NCBI GenBank assembly: GCA_049700435.1
Contig: JBNAVK010000001.1
Span: 1 to 64,000 of the forward strand
Direction of reading: 5' to 3'
DNA from: JAVZLH01 sp049700435
GTDB taxonomy: Archaea; Thermoproteota; Bathyarchaeia; Bathyarchaeales; Bathycorpusculaceae
DNA: 64,000 nucleotides
Shown here: in pieces, positions 25,683-33,906 of the stretch
How the letters are laid out: the number at the start of each line of letters is the position of its first letter
Position numbering within the stretch: the stretch's first letter is position 1
The notes under the pieces: model-generated
What the model saw: the letters and a program-made list of their open reading frames with translations, nothing else
Told to the model about the DNA's origin: nothing
The model's database searches: none
Translations under genes and position numbers: made by a program

Positions 25683-26264
25683 TTAATATTTCCGATACCA
25701 TTCAGCGAAATTCTGCAACGCCTTAGCTCTGTGAGAATGTTTGTTTTTTTCTGTTATATCCATTTCAGAGAATGTTTTTTCGCTGTTTTCCGGCTTAAAT
25801 ATAGGGTCGAAGCCAAAGCCAGAACCTCCCTTCCGTATCTCTGTTGTAATCTCTCCAATAACCTCACCCTTAAAACATAAAGGTGATTTTAATTCGGCAG
25901 AAAGATAGGCTATGACAGACTGAAACTTCGCTTTTCTATTCTTGACATTTTCCATAAGTTTAAGCAAGCCCTCATTACCTATCGTCTTATGCACGAAAGA
26001 GGCATAGGGTCCTGGAAACCCGTTTAAGGCTTCTATAAAAAGCCCCGCGTCCTCTACTATTATGGGAAGATGACATTTTTCGAAGGCTTGTTGCACGCTT
26101 GTTTTGGCTATTTCTTCTGGGTTGTCGCTTTGAATTTCGACAGCCTTAACTCTCAGCATGCCAACGGCTATGTTGTATTCAGCTAATAGCTTACGAGCCT
26201 CGTTGAACTTGTTGATGTTGTTTGTCGCAAAGAATATTACTCTACCTCTTAGGTGAAAGCCCAT
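25683..26264 (-). CDS. rdgB: XTP/dITP diphosphatase (HAM1 family)
   Basis: Hydrolyses deaminated purine triphosphates such as ITP, dITP and XTP, keeping them out of nucleic acid. Family motifs are FATNNINKFNEA at the N-terminus, VEDAGLFIEALNGFPGPYA, GFGFDPIF, and EKNKHSHRAKAL near the end. 193 residues is normal. A start at either of the first codons of MGFHLRGRV is possible. It lies upstream of the hairpin and is followed on the same strand by a decayed copy of its own 3' end beyond the MBL gene. Confidence 0.95.
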   Translation of the reverse strand: MGFHLRGRVIFFATNNINKFNEARKLLAEYNIAVGMLRVKAVEIQSDNPEEIAKTSVQQAFEKCHLPIIVEDAGLFIEALNGFPGPYASFVHKTIGNEGLLKLMENVKNRKAKFQSVIAYLSAELKSPLCFKGEVIGEITTEIRKGGSGFGFDPIFKPENSEKTFSEMDITEKNKHSHRAKALQNFAEWYRKY

Positions 26265-26309
26265 CTTATCTCACGTCTTCCTCATGCTTTTGCGAAGCAC
26301 TCATAATCA

Positions 26310-26963
26310 TTATTTTCCTTTCCTCTCGGCGACGTAGCGTCCTCTCCTCTCTATTTCTCTGATTTTGTCTAAAACATTTTTTGCCGCTTCAGCCCCCAAA
26401 ACTTTGGAATAGCCTTTAACCACGGCTTTAAAGCATTCTTCGGCAAATCTGAAGTGCGCGCTTTGTAAGGCTCTCTTCATGAGGTGCAAGTCAACTCCCA
26501 TGGCTTCCAGTTCCCTTGTTTTTTCTCCAAGACCGAAGTCTACAAAGAAAATTTTTCCTTTGGGGGAGAGAATCATATTTGATGTTGTAAGGTCTCCGTG
26601 AATTATCCCATTCTTGTGAAGCCCACCTATTAACCCGCCAATTTTGAGACATAAGCTTTGCCTCTCTTCTGCGGAGACATCACCCAACAACTGCTTTATT
26701 TGCCTTCCTTCTATGAACTCCATCACTATTGTGGCTTCCTTTGCATCGACGAGGAAAATTGTTGGTGTTGAAACCCCCGCCTTCTTTGCCTCATGCATTA
26801 GTTGCGGTTCGTGAACTGTCCGGTAATTTCGAATTTGCTCGTCTAAGGCTGAAGGACGGTAGTTTTTAGGTAAACGCTTCTTTAATATCGCCTTTCTACC
26901 GTGCCACTCCGCAAGGTAGAGGCTGGCTTCAGCTCCCTTTTTAATTAACTGCATTTTATCCAC
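26310..26963 (-). CDS. bud32: KEOPS-associated kinase/ATPase Bud32
   Basis: A small atypical protein kinase-like ATPase that binds Kae1 in the KEOPS complex. The kinase catalytic loop is HGDLTTSNMIL and the metal-binding motif is VDFGLGE. The N-terminal KKGAEASLYLAE and the short C-lobe are typical; 217 residues is normal. It overlaps the kae1 gene by 19 bases. In some archaea the two are fused in one polypeptide, so this overlap is a stage short of fusion. Confidence 0.94.
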   Translation of the reverse strand: MDKMQLIKKGAEASLYLAEWHGRKAILKKRLPKNYRPSALDEQIRNYRTVHEPQLMHEAKKAGVSTPTIFLVDAKEATIVMEFIEGRQIKQLLGDVSAEERQSLCLKIGGLIGGLHKNGIIHGDLTTSNMILSPKGKIFFVDFGLGEKTRELEAMGVDLHLMKRALQSAHFRFAEECFKAVVKGYSKVLGAEAAKNVLDKIREIERRGRYVAERKGK

Positions 26964-28018
26964 GGAACCTCAACCTCGTCGAGACGCCACCGAAGCCTAA
27001 CAAAGCTTTCCTCAATAGGCGTGACCAAACCATAAGTGTACGCGAGGATTCCGGTCCAAGCTATCATGGCGCCGTTGTCAATTGCGAACTCGCTGGGAAC
27101 AACATGAAAATCAGCGTTATGCTCTTCTGCAATCGCCTTAACCATCGACTGCAATCTTTTGTTGGCGGCAACTCCCCCAGTTAACAAAACCTCCTTTTTC
27201 TCTGTATGTGCTAAGGCTCTTTCAGTAACCTCAGTAACCATGGAAAAAGCTGTTTCCTGAAGACTATAGCATAAGTCTTCAAGTCTGTATTCTTCTTTCT
27301 TCAGCAAATTTATTGCAGCTGTCAGCAAGCCGCTTAGGGACACGTCCATTCCCTTAACAGTGTAAGGTAAAGGAATAAGTCGTTCTCCTTTTGCGGCAAG
27401 CTTTTCAACCACAGCGCCGAGAGGCATGCCCGTCTTTCGGCTTAGTCCAGCCTCCCTCGCAAAAACATCCAAGCAGTTCCCTAAAGCTATGTCTAGAGTT
27501 TCTCCGAAAACTCTGTAGCGTCCAGAGTCAAAAGCCGAAACTATGGTGTTTCCTCCAGAAACATAAAGGGTTATAGGGTCCGCAGCGCCAGTTTTGAGTT
27601 TCCCTATCTCTATATGCGCGACGCAGTGGTTAACTCCAACTAATGGAACTTTAAGGTAGGAAGCCATCGCCCGCGCGACCGTCGCCCCTGTACGTAGACA
27701 CGGACCGAGACCTGGACCTTGTGAAAAGGCTATGGCTTTTAGGTCTTTTGGTTTTATCTTAGCTTTTTTGAAGGCTTCTTCCAAAACTTTGCTTGCAGCT
27801 TCGGCGTGGTGTCTTGCGGCTTCTCTTGGGTGGATTCCTCCTGAAGGAGGCGTATAAGCGCTTATTATGTTTGCTAATATTCCACCGTTCGCTGTTGCAA
27901 TTCCAACGCTGAAGTCGTCCGCTGTGCTTTCAATCCCTAAACAGTAGAATTCGCTCGCCTTTTCTTTCTTCATTCCTAGCTCCTTCAATATTCTCTCTTC
28001 AAGTTTTGAAGCATACAT
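26945..28018 (-). CDS. kae1: tRNA N6-adenosine threonylcarbamoyltransferase Kae1
   Basis: The catalytic subunit of KEOPS that places threonylcarbamoyl on A37 of tRNAs reading ANN codons. Motifs include LGIESTADDFS, HHAEAASKVL, the metal site NHCVAH, and SGGNT. The frame opens at 28039, but an AT-rich element centred near 28042 would place transcription at about 28017, which makes the ATG at 28018 a likely leaderless start. Even so the protein carries about 15 extra residues before the usual beginning. A further internal ATG at 27973 is possible. Confidence 0.94.
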   Translation of the reverse strand: MYASKLEERILKELGMKKEKASEFYCLGIESTADDFSVGIATANGGILANIISAYTPPSGGIHPREAARHHAEAASKVLEEAFKKAKIKPKDLKAIAFSQGPGLGPCLRTGATVARAMASYLKVPLVGVNHCVAHIEIGKLKTGAADPITLYVSGGNTIVSAFDSGRYRVFGETLDIALGNCLDVFAREAGLSRKTGMPLGAVVEKLAAKGERLIPLPYTVKGMDVSLSGLLTAAINLLKKEEYRLEDLCYSLQETAFSMVTEVTERALAHTEKKEVLLTGGVAANKRLQSMVKAIAEEHNADFHVVPSEFAIDNGAMIAWTGILAYTYGLVTPIEESFVRLRWRLDEVEVPWIKCS

Positions 28019-28035
28019 CTTTTTATCTAAAAATG

Positions 28036-28047
28036 GCATATATTAAC
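28036..28047. promoter_or_regulatory. Shared TATA-like element between kae1 and the TFE-beta-like gene
   Basis: GCATATATTAAC reads as a TATA box on both strands. About 25-30 bases to each side lie the ATG at 28072 (plus strand) and the ATG at 28018 (minus strand), giving leaderless starts on both sides. No other TATA box fits in the 32-base gap. Confidence 0.4.
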
Positions 28048-28071
28048 TTAGAAGACTTGGATTGATGGAAA

Positions 28072-28449
28072 ATGCCAAAGCGCAATGATTTAGAACAAAA
28101 AGCTCTTCAGATAATAATGAACATGGGATTTGAGGGTCTGTTACAGTCAGAGCTGTGGCGTAAACTTGGCGCAAGCAGTAGGGAGGGCTCTAGAATAGCC
28201 CTAAAACTTGAAGATAAAGGACTTATCCGCAGAGAAAGGGAGCTCCGCAATGGAAGATGGACTTATAGGCTCTATCCAAAGAGAGTCCCAGCGTCAATAG
28301 ACTCCATAGTCGGTTGTCCATGCCTATTATGCCCAGACAACCCGCGATGCGATCCATCAAGCGCAATTTCACCGCAGATCTGCGAAAAACTTACAGAATG
28401 GCTTCTTGCAATGGCGGGAGAAGAGACCGGTGCACTGGGTGATAGTTAG
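28072..28449 (+). CDS. TFE-beta/RPC39-like transcription factor (winged helix plus cysteine cluster)
   Basis: The 125-residue protein has an N-terminal winged helix (about 8-70) with LWRKLGASSREGSRIALKLE, then a C-terminal cysteine cluster C84-x2-C87-x5-C93-x10-C104 followed by a conserved helix EKLTEWLL. This matches the iron-sulfur domain of archaeal TFE-beta and eukaryotic RPC39/RPC34, which stabilise open promoter complexes. It is shorter than most TFE-beta proteins, with only one winged helix seen. The stop is three bases before rlmE, so they form an operon. Another iron-sulfur winged-helix factor is possible. Confidence 0.65.
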   Translation: MPKRNDLEQKALQIIMNMGFEGLLQSELWRKLGASSREGSRIALKLEDKGLIRRERELRNGRWTYRLYPKRVPASIDSIVGCPCLLCPDNPRCDPSSAISPQICEKLTEWLLAMAGEETGALGDS

Positions 28450-28451
28450 TT

Positions 28452-29075
28452 TTGCCAAAAGCATGGCTTCAAGACAGAAAAAGAGATTACTATTATAAGA
28501 AGGCTAAAGAAGAAAAATACCGTTCTAGGGCAGCATACAAACTGCTCCAAGCCGTAGAAAAATATCGTTTCATGAAAGAAGGAGACACTGTTGTTGATTT
28601 GGGAGCTGCCCCTGGAGGATGGATTCAAGCAGCAAGGAAAATTGTTGGGGAAAAAGGTTTTGTTCTCGGAGTCGACTTAAAGCCAATAAAACCTTTCGAA
28701 GATAGCAACATTCGAACAATAATTGGTGACATAAACGAGCCAGAAACACGGCAGCAAATCCTTGAGAACCTTCCTAGAAAGGCTGACGTTGTAATTTCTG
28801 ACGCTTCGCCGAATATTTCTGGGATATGGGAAGTTGACCATGCCCGTCAAATAGATTTGGCGCACCAAGCATTAAAAATAGCTTTAGAGACGCTTAATCC
28901 TCATGGAAATTTTTTTGTAAAAGTTTTTGAAGGCGACTTACTTCATGACTTTATTCAAAAAATGAAAAGGCATTTTGAAGTTGTTAAAATTATAAAGCCC
29001 AAGGCAAGTCGAGCCAAAAGCTCAGAATTGTTCATTTTGGGGATTCACGCGAAAATTGAAAAGCAACAAAGCTAA
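28452..29075 (+). CDS. rlmE: 23S rRNA 2'-O-methyltransferase RlmE/FtsJ
   Basis: An S-adenosylmethionine-dependent ribose methyltransferase that modifies 23S rRNA. It begins with a TTG and shows YRSRAAYKL carrying the first catalytic lysine, VVDLGAAPGGW for cofactor binding, and SDASPNISG with the catalytic aspartate. NFFVKVFEG supplies the catalytic lysine and KPKASRAKSSE the final motif. 207 residues is normal for the archaeal form. Confidence 0.94.
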   Translation: MPKAWLQDRKRDYYYKKAKEEKYRSRAAYKLLQAVEKYRFMKEGDTVVDLGAAPGGWIQAARKIVGEKGFVLGVDLKPIKPFEDSNIRTIIGDINEPETRQQILENLPRKADVVISDASPNISGIWEVDHARQIDLAHQALKIALETLNPHGNFFVKVFEGDLLHDFIQKMKRHFEVVKIIKPKASRAKSSELFILGIHAKIEKQQS

Positions 29076-29110
29076 ATTCTGATTGGTCTATATATAGTCG
29101 AGGCGAAAAT

Positions 29111-29818
29111 TTGAGGATTGTTGCTGCAGATTCTTCAGCAGCCATATTGAATGAAAAGTTCGAGCCCTTATCAATTGTTGCCACGGCATCCGTTCTTGTA
29201 AATCCCCCATACAGAGAACCAAGCATGTGTTTGGCTAAACCTGTTTTTGCGAATGCACAAAATGGACACGAAGTTATAGTGCACGAAGCGGAACTTTGTA
29301 GGGATTTGCTTGAAAAAGTTAAGGCGGATGTTGTGCACCTTGACATGTCGTTGGGCAGTATCTCACTAGAGGAACTTTCTCCAATCCAATTTTCCACGAT
29401 GAAAATATCCAATAAGGCAAAGCAGCACCTACTAAAAATTTTGCCTCGGCTTAGAAAAATCAGTGGCGAAATCAGGCAAAAATATGGAGTTGAAGTTTTA
29501 GCAATAGGGAAAGAAAGCATTCCTGTGAGGATAGCGGAGCTAACATCTGGGGCTCACGCAATATTGTACGCCTGCGAAAAAGCTGTCGATGAGAATAAAG
29601 AAGTTTTGCTTGGGCTTCCATCCAAATGTCAGCCAATGGTGGTTGAGAAAAGAATCTATCTTCAGTCCCTTATGGCTGCAGAACATGATATTAAGGGATA
29701 CGCAGAAGATTCTGAAGGAGTTTTGGAAAAGGTTAATATTACGGAAATGTTAAACCCGATTGCAAGAGGTTTCAGAGCATTAAAAATAACATCCGTTACA
29801 AAGGAGCAGGGCGAATAA
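29111..29818 (+). CDS. DUF4152 family protein (archaeal, function unknown)
   Basis: A 235-residue protein beginning MRIVAADSSAAIL and continuing LSIVATASVLVNPPYREPS, which I recognise as the archaeal DUF4152 family. Acidic and histidine residues near HEVIVHEAELCRDLL and VHLDMSLGSISLEEL hint at a nuclease-like or metal-binding fold, but no activity is established to my knowledge. The start is a TTG. A SpoIIM-like membrane protein follows after two bases, so the two are cotranslated. Confidence 0.7.
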   Translation: MRIVAADSSAAILNEKFEPLSIVATASVLVNPPYREPSMCLAKPVFANAQNGHEVIVHEAELCRDLLEKVKADVVHLDMSLGSISLEELSPIQFSTMKISNKAKQHLLKILPRLRKISGEIRQKYGVEVLAIGKESIPVRIAELTSGAHAILYACEKAVDENKEVLLGLPSKCQPMVVEKRIYLQSLMAAEHDIKGYAEDSEGVLEKVNITEMLNPIARGFRALKITSVTKEQGE

Positions 29819-29820
29819 AC

Positions 29821-30357
29821 ATGAGTTTAGGTTTCTGGAAAGAAGCCTCACCACGCAACAAAAGAATCATATCAATAATCACAGTGTTCGCTGCTTCCCT
29901 TATCATAACCACTGCAGGGGTACTAACACCAGTCGAAGAGCACGAAGCTATAGAAACAAGCAACGACCTTGAGCAAACAATTAATTGGCTGAAAGAAAAA
30001 AACTTATTATTATATTTCATTTTCGGAAACAACTTCATGATCACCCTCATAATGTTCATTCCAATCATCGGCCCCCTTTTTGGTGGCTATGTATTTTATA
30101 ATACTGGAGTGGTAATTTCGGCTCTCGCGACAGCGCAAAATGCTCCCCCAACCTTAGTCTTTTTTCTTCTATTTTTGACACCGGTTGCATGGTTAGAATT
30201 CTTGGCTTATTCAACCGCTATTGCCGAGAGTATATGGCTGGTTAGGCGCATATTGCAGCGGAGAGGGAAAAATGAGCTTATAAATGCCAGCTTATTCATT
30301 TCAATTTGTGCATTGCTGCTTGCTGTGGCCGCAGTTATAGAAACTGTGATGATATAG
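29821..30357 (+). CDS. SpoIIM-like integral membrane protein
   Basis: A 178-residue membrane protein with about four hydrophobic segments (near 20-38, 73-98, 105-130 and 155-178). The segment IFGNNFMITLIMFIP followed by LFGGYVFYNTGVV matches the stage II sporulation protein M family, which is widespread in archaea that do not sporulate. LEFLAYSTAIAES is the family's second conserved helix. It is immediately downstream of the DUF4152 gene. Function is unknown. Confidence 0.75.
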   Translation: MSLGFWKEASPRNKRIISIITVFAASLIITTAGVLTPVEEHEAIETSNDLEQTINWLKEKNLLLYFIFGNNFMITLIMFIPIIGPLFGGYVFYNTGVVISALATAQNAPPTLVFFLLFLTPVAWLEFLAYSTAIAESIWLVRRILQRRGKNELINASLFISICALLLAVAAVIETVMI

Positions 30358-30404
30358 CAACCATTAAAGTCTATTCAACGGTGAATCTACTTGTTTATTG
30401 GCTC

Positions 30405-31268
30405 TTATTTCTGTGATTTCACAATTTCTAAGCTTATGTCCAGTGTTTTCGTGCTGTCTGTTATTTCTCCGAGGCTTACGATGTCGACGCCCGTTGATGC
30501 ATATTCAAGAACATTCTCCAACGTTATTCCGCCGCTTGCCTCCAGCAAAACTTTTTTGCGAAAACCGGCTTTTTCTAGCTTCTTAACTGCCTCTTTTATC
30601 TGATTCGGGTGGAAATTGTCTAACATTATTACGTCTGCTCCAGCCTTCGCGGCAGCCAAAGAATCTTCCACTTTCGTTACTTCAACCTCAATTTTCTTGC
30701 TGAAAGAACAGCCTTCCTTAGCCCTTTTTATCGCTTTTTCAACATTACCAACTATCGCGATGTGGTTGTCCTTTATCAAAACCATGTCATCCAGATGAAG
30801 TCTATGGGTGTCGCCGCCGCCTACCAAGACAGCTTTTTTATCAAAATAGAGGAGGCCTGGAGCGGTTTTTCTTGTGCATGCAACTTTTGTTTTGAGACCA
30901 GCCTTTTGGATTTTTTTCACAAGTTTTCTTGTGGTTGTTGCTATCCCGCTCATTCGTGATAGAAGGTTTAAGATAGTGCGTTCTGCGGCGAGAATTGTTC
31001 TCGTATCTCCGTGAATTTTCAGCAAAGTCTGTTTTGCGTTTACGCTTTCTCCGTCAGCGGTTAATGCCTCAACCTTAAGTCCTAGACTTTCCAGTAGAAT
31101 TTTCGCTTCTTCAATTCCAGCAACAACACCGTCTTCCTTAGCTATCACCTCAGCTTCTGCCATGTGCCCTCCGGGAACCGTTAACTCTGAGGTTATGTCT
31201 CCTTGACCCACATCTTCAGTGAGCATTCTTAGAAGTTTTTCCTCCAAGATTTTCCGAGGCAAGAACAT
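30405..31268 (-). CDS. nadC: Nicotinate-nucleotide pyrophosphorylase (quinolinate phosphoribosyltransferase)
   Basis: Makes nicotinate mononucleotide from quinolinate and PRPP. Motifs are EDVGQGDITS, LLSRMSGIAT, RKTAPGLLYFDKKAV, HRLHLDDMVLIKDNH and VDIVSLGEITDS. 287 residues is normal. It is 24 bases downstream of a glycosyltransferase on the same strand. Works with aspartate dehydrogenase at 6.8 kb and NadM at 34.5 kb. Confidence 0.95.
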   Translation of the reverse strand: MFLPRKILEEKLLRMLTEDVGQGDITSELTVPGGHMAEAEVIAKEDGVVAGIEEAKILLESLGLKVEALTADGESVNAKQTLLKIHGDTRTILAAERTILNLLSRMSGIATTTRKLVKKIQKAGLKTKVACTRKTAPGLLYFDKKAVLVGGGDTHRLHLDDMVLIKDNHIAIVGNVEKAIKRAKEGCSFSKKIEVEVTKVEDSLAAAKAGADVIMLDNFHPNQIKEAVKKLEKAGFRKKVLLEASGGITLENVLEYASTGVDIVSLGEITDSTKTLDISLEIVKSQK

Positions 31269-31291
31269 ACATTCACTTATAAACAGACAGT

Positions 31292-32479
31292 TTAAAATAC
31301 TTGCCCATTTTCCGCCGCTTCAAGCACCGCTTTTACTGCGTTCCCCAAGCCATCATATTTCACCACTTCTTTCTGAACTATTCTAAGTCTTTCAGGCATT
31401 TCGCCCTCTAAAACTTGTTTAACGTTTTTTAGGAGTTTTTCTCTTGTTAACTCCTTTTGTTGAATGATTTCTGCAACGCCAAGCTTTTCGGCTTGTATCG
31501 CGTTCCAAAGCTGTTCCGTGTGGTTTGGCGTAGGCACAAGTATCAGTGGCTTCCCGTAACACAAGCACTGCGTTAGAGTTCCGTGTCCGGCGCGTCCAAT
31601 AACAATGTCGCAAGCCTTTAGGTATTCGAAACGATTCGGAATCCATTTATAAATCGTTAGGTTGCCGTGGCGTACTGGGTTGGTGTCAGCGTTTGGATAG
31701 CCGAGAGACATAACAATTTCATAATCTTCTGGAAAGTTTAGCAAAATTTTTCTCAAAATTCCAATGAGAAAAGCTCTTTCCCTTATTGGGCCACTTATGG
31801 GAACAAAAATAACTGGCTTATCAAACGGCAGTTGCAGCTTCTTTCGCAGTTCCTCTTGAGTTGGCAGTTCCTCTGGTCTAACCTCCAAAATTGGACCTAT
31901 CAACTTTACACTTTTTCTATAAGGTTTTGGAATTGTTAAGTTTCCAGAACAAATAGTATAGGGCGGCGGGAAATCTGGAATCAAAACCGTGTTTCCGCCA
32001 GTCCATATTTTCCCGATAAGAGTAAGCGTTATAGAATCTGCAAATCTTGCTAAGCGAAGGAAACGTTTTTTTCTGGGTATTATAACCTGAAACTGGTTTA
32101 GTATGCAGATTCTCGGAACCCCTAAAACTCTTGCTGCTAATATTGGTGAGGCTCGTGAATCTGAAACAACAACATCCGGTTTAAAACCTTCAATAAACCT
32201 TATTTCAGCGTCAATCTGCCTTAAAAGGGTAAAGGAAGCCAAAAAAGGACCGGGATTTACTGCCGTTTGCTTAAAATCCACAGTTCCATCGGGCTTAACT
32301 TGAAAGCCTATTGGCAGAGCTTTTATTAAGGGAAGTTTTTCCCGTTCGATGTAACGTATACCTTCGCGGTATGTAGAAAAAACTACTTCAACGCCCTCAT
32401 CTAAAAGTTTCTTGGCTATAGGAACGCATCTTCCAACATGCCCTAAGCCGATGCCACAGGGAGCAAAATAAACCCGCAT
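31292..32479 (-). CDS. MurG/GT28-like glycosyltransferase
   Basis: A GT-B fold glycosyltransferase. The N-terminal MRVYFAPCGIGLGHVGRCVP has the glycine-rich loop, and the C-terminal half has DIVIGRAGHGTLTQCLCYG plus LVPTPNHTEQ, which is the sugar-nucleotide site seen in MurG and UGT families. ATG 32479 gives a natural start; the frame also extends to 32497, overlapping the AMMECR1 gene by 14 bases. It probably glycosylates a lipid or cell-surface intermediate; acceptor unknown. Confidence 0.85.
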   Translation of the reverse strand: MRVYFAPCGIGLGHVGRCVPIAKKLLDEGVEVVFSTYREGIRYIEREKLPLIKALPIGFQVKPDGTVDFKQTAVNPGPFLASFTLLRQIDAEIRFIEGFKPDVVVSDSRASPILAARVLGVPRICILNQFQVIIPRKKRFLRLARFADSITLTLIGKIWTGGNTVLIPDFPPPYTICSGNLTIPKPYRKSVKLIGPILEVRPEELPTQEELRKKLQLPFDKPVIFVPISGPIRERAFLIGILRKILLNFPEDYEIVMSLGYPNADTNPVRHGNLTIYKWIPNRFEYLKACDIVIGRAGHGTLTQCLCYGKPLILVPTPNHTEQLWNAIQAEKLGVAEIIQQKELTREKLLKNVKQVLEGEMPERLRIVQKEVVKYDGLGNAVKAVLEAAENGQVF

Positions 32480-32483
32480 GGGT

Positions 32484-33110
32484 TTATTTCCCGCCAAGAA
32501 TTTTGCGTTTCACCTCTCCGTTAGGCTTTTCCTCTTCAAAGATTATAGCTTGGAATTTGTAGATCTTTGTGTCTTTTAGCAGCCAACTATCAGGAGGTAA
32601 GCCTGCCTTTATGCAGCACTGACATAAGAATTCCTGTTCGTCCCATCCCCACTCCACAGGCACTTGCGGTAGAAGCAGGCCTTTAAATAAGCCTCTTTCA
32701 ACAATCAAGCCGTCTTCCCCGATTTTGATTTTAGAGGGGTACTCATTTGTTTTATCGACTTTGATTAATTCTGGTGGAGTGAGCACGCTTACCTCAAAAA
32801 CCACATGGTCAAGTTCACTTAACGAGAGCGGATAAAACCTAGGGTCCTGTGTCGCCGAGCTTATTGCTGACTCTATAACCGCTTGAGCCAACGGCGTGGT
32901 CGGATATGGATAGCCAATGCACCCTCTCAACTCCTTTTCACTGTTCCTTACGCTGTTTATTGTGACAAAAACTCCGCAGGGCTGAAGAAGTTTTTTTGGA
33001 ATATCTTTTGGGACGCTTATTTGTTTTCCATTTTTCAAGTATTCCTCTACGGCTTCACGTGCAAGTTTGACAAGCAATGTTCCCCCTTCAAGGCTCAAGT
33101 GAAACTGCAA
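32484..33110 (-). CDS. AMMECR1 domain protein
   Basis: A 208-residue protein with the AMMECR1 hallmark ELRGCIGYPYP, followed by SATQDPRFYPLSLSEL, and then GLLLPQVPVEWGWDEQEFL. The family is present in most archaea and eukaryotes; the conserved LRGCIG suggests an enzymatic or nucleotide-binding role, but none is firmly established. The start is a TTG. Downstream it touches the glycosyltransferase gene. Confidence 0.92.
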   Translation of the reverse strand: MQFHLSLEGGTLLVKLAREAVEEYLKNGKQISVPKDIPKKLLQPCGVFVTINSVRNSEKELRGCIGYPYPTTPLAQAVIESAISSATQDPRFYPLSLSELDHVVFEVSVLTPPELIKVDKTNEYPSKIKIGEDGLIVERGLFKGLLLPQVPVEWGWDEQEFLCQCCIKAGLPPDSWLLKDTKIYKFQAIIFEEEKPNGEVKRKILGGK

Positions 33111-33189
33111 TCTGCAAACACTCCGCGTTCTGGCGTAATATTATCTGCCAGATTATTTTTTGCCTTGCTAAACTTTGTAGGTTTTGCTT

Positions 33190-33810
33190 CTAGAATTTCA
33201 TCGACTCTTCCGCTATCCCCTCTTTTGTTATGATTAGAAAATCTATGCCGTCGCCGCTCATTACGTCCCTGCTGATTGCAGATTTTATGGCTCTAACGAC
33301 CAAGTCCTTCGCTTCTTTCACCGTCAATTTTTCCCTATATCCTTCTTCCAGCACACCCATGGCAATTTCCGTTCCAGAACCCACAACCGCATACTTGTCA
33401 GGTATAACGGAGCCCAAAACATCAAGCACGTAGAGGGATGGTCCTTCTTCGTCTATTCCGCCGACTATTGTCTGGGTTATTAGCGGTGCCAGTCTGTGGC
33501 TGAAAAGAAGGTTAGACATGAGTTTGGCTGCAGATCTCACGGAAATGTTTCTTCCAACATCTAAATTGAATAGGTTTGCGTAGGCTTCAACTTCCCTCAC
33601 GAGAATCTGCATGTCCGAAACGAGTCCAGCGCACGCTGCGCCTATGTGGTCTGTTATTTTGAAAACCTTTTTACCGCCTTTGCTAACCACCAAATACCCG
33701 TATGAAACCCTTTTTTCAGAAGCCAAAACAACGCCATCTGTGCACACCACGCCAACGGTGGTTGCGCCCGGAACCCACATGTAACCCCCTTGCTGCGTTT
33801 GCTTTTCCAC
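33190..33810 (-). CDS. psmB: Proteasome beta subunit
   Basis: The proteolytic subunit of the archaeal 20S proteasome. A short propeptide (MEKQ to PGA) precedes the catalytic threonine, predicted at T17 in ATTVGVV. The S1 region and conserved lysine lie in VLASEKRVSYG, and GSGTEIAMGVLE and SGDGIDFLII complete the fold. 206 residues is normal. Divergent from ogt, with separate TATA-like boxes in the 96-base gap. No alpha subunit is encoded here. Confidence 0.96.
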   Translation of the reverse strand: MEKQTQQGGYMWVPGATTVGVVCTDGVVLASEKRVSYGYLVVSKGGKKVFKITDHIGAACAGLVSDMQILVREVEAYANLFNLDVGRNISVRSAAKLMSNLLFSHRLAPLITQTIVGGIDEEGPSLYVLDVLGSVIPDKYAVVGSGTEIAMGVLEEGYREKLTVKEAKDLVVRAIKSAISRDVMSGDGIDFLIITKEGIAEESMKF

Positions 33811-33906
33811 ACATCATCACCTTTTCCGTGATAATATACAAGCAACTTATTAAACTTAATCATCTAAATGGTCTATAAATACCTAAAACGTTGAAAGTGA
33901 CTTGAA

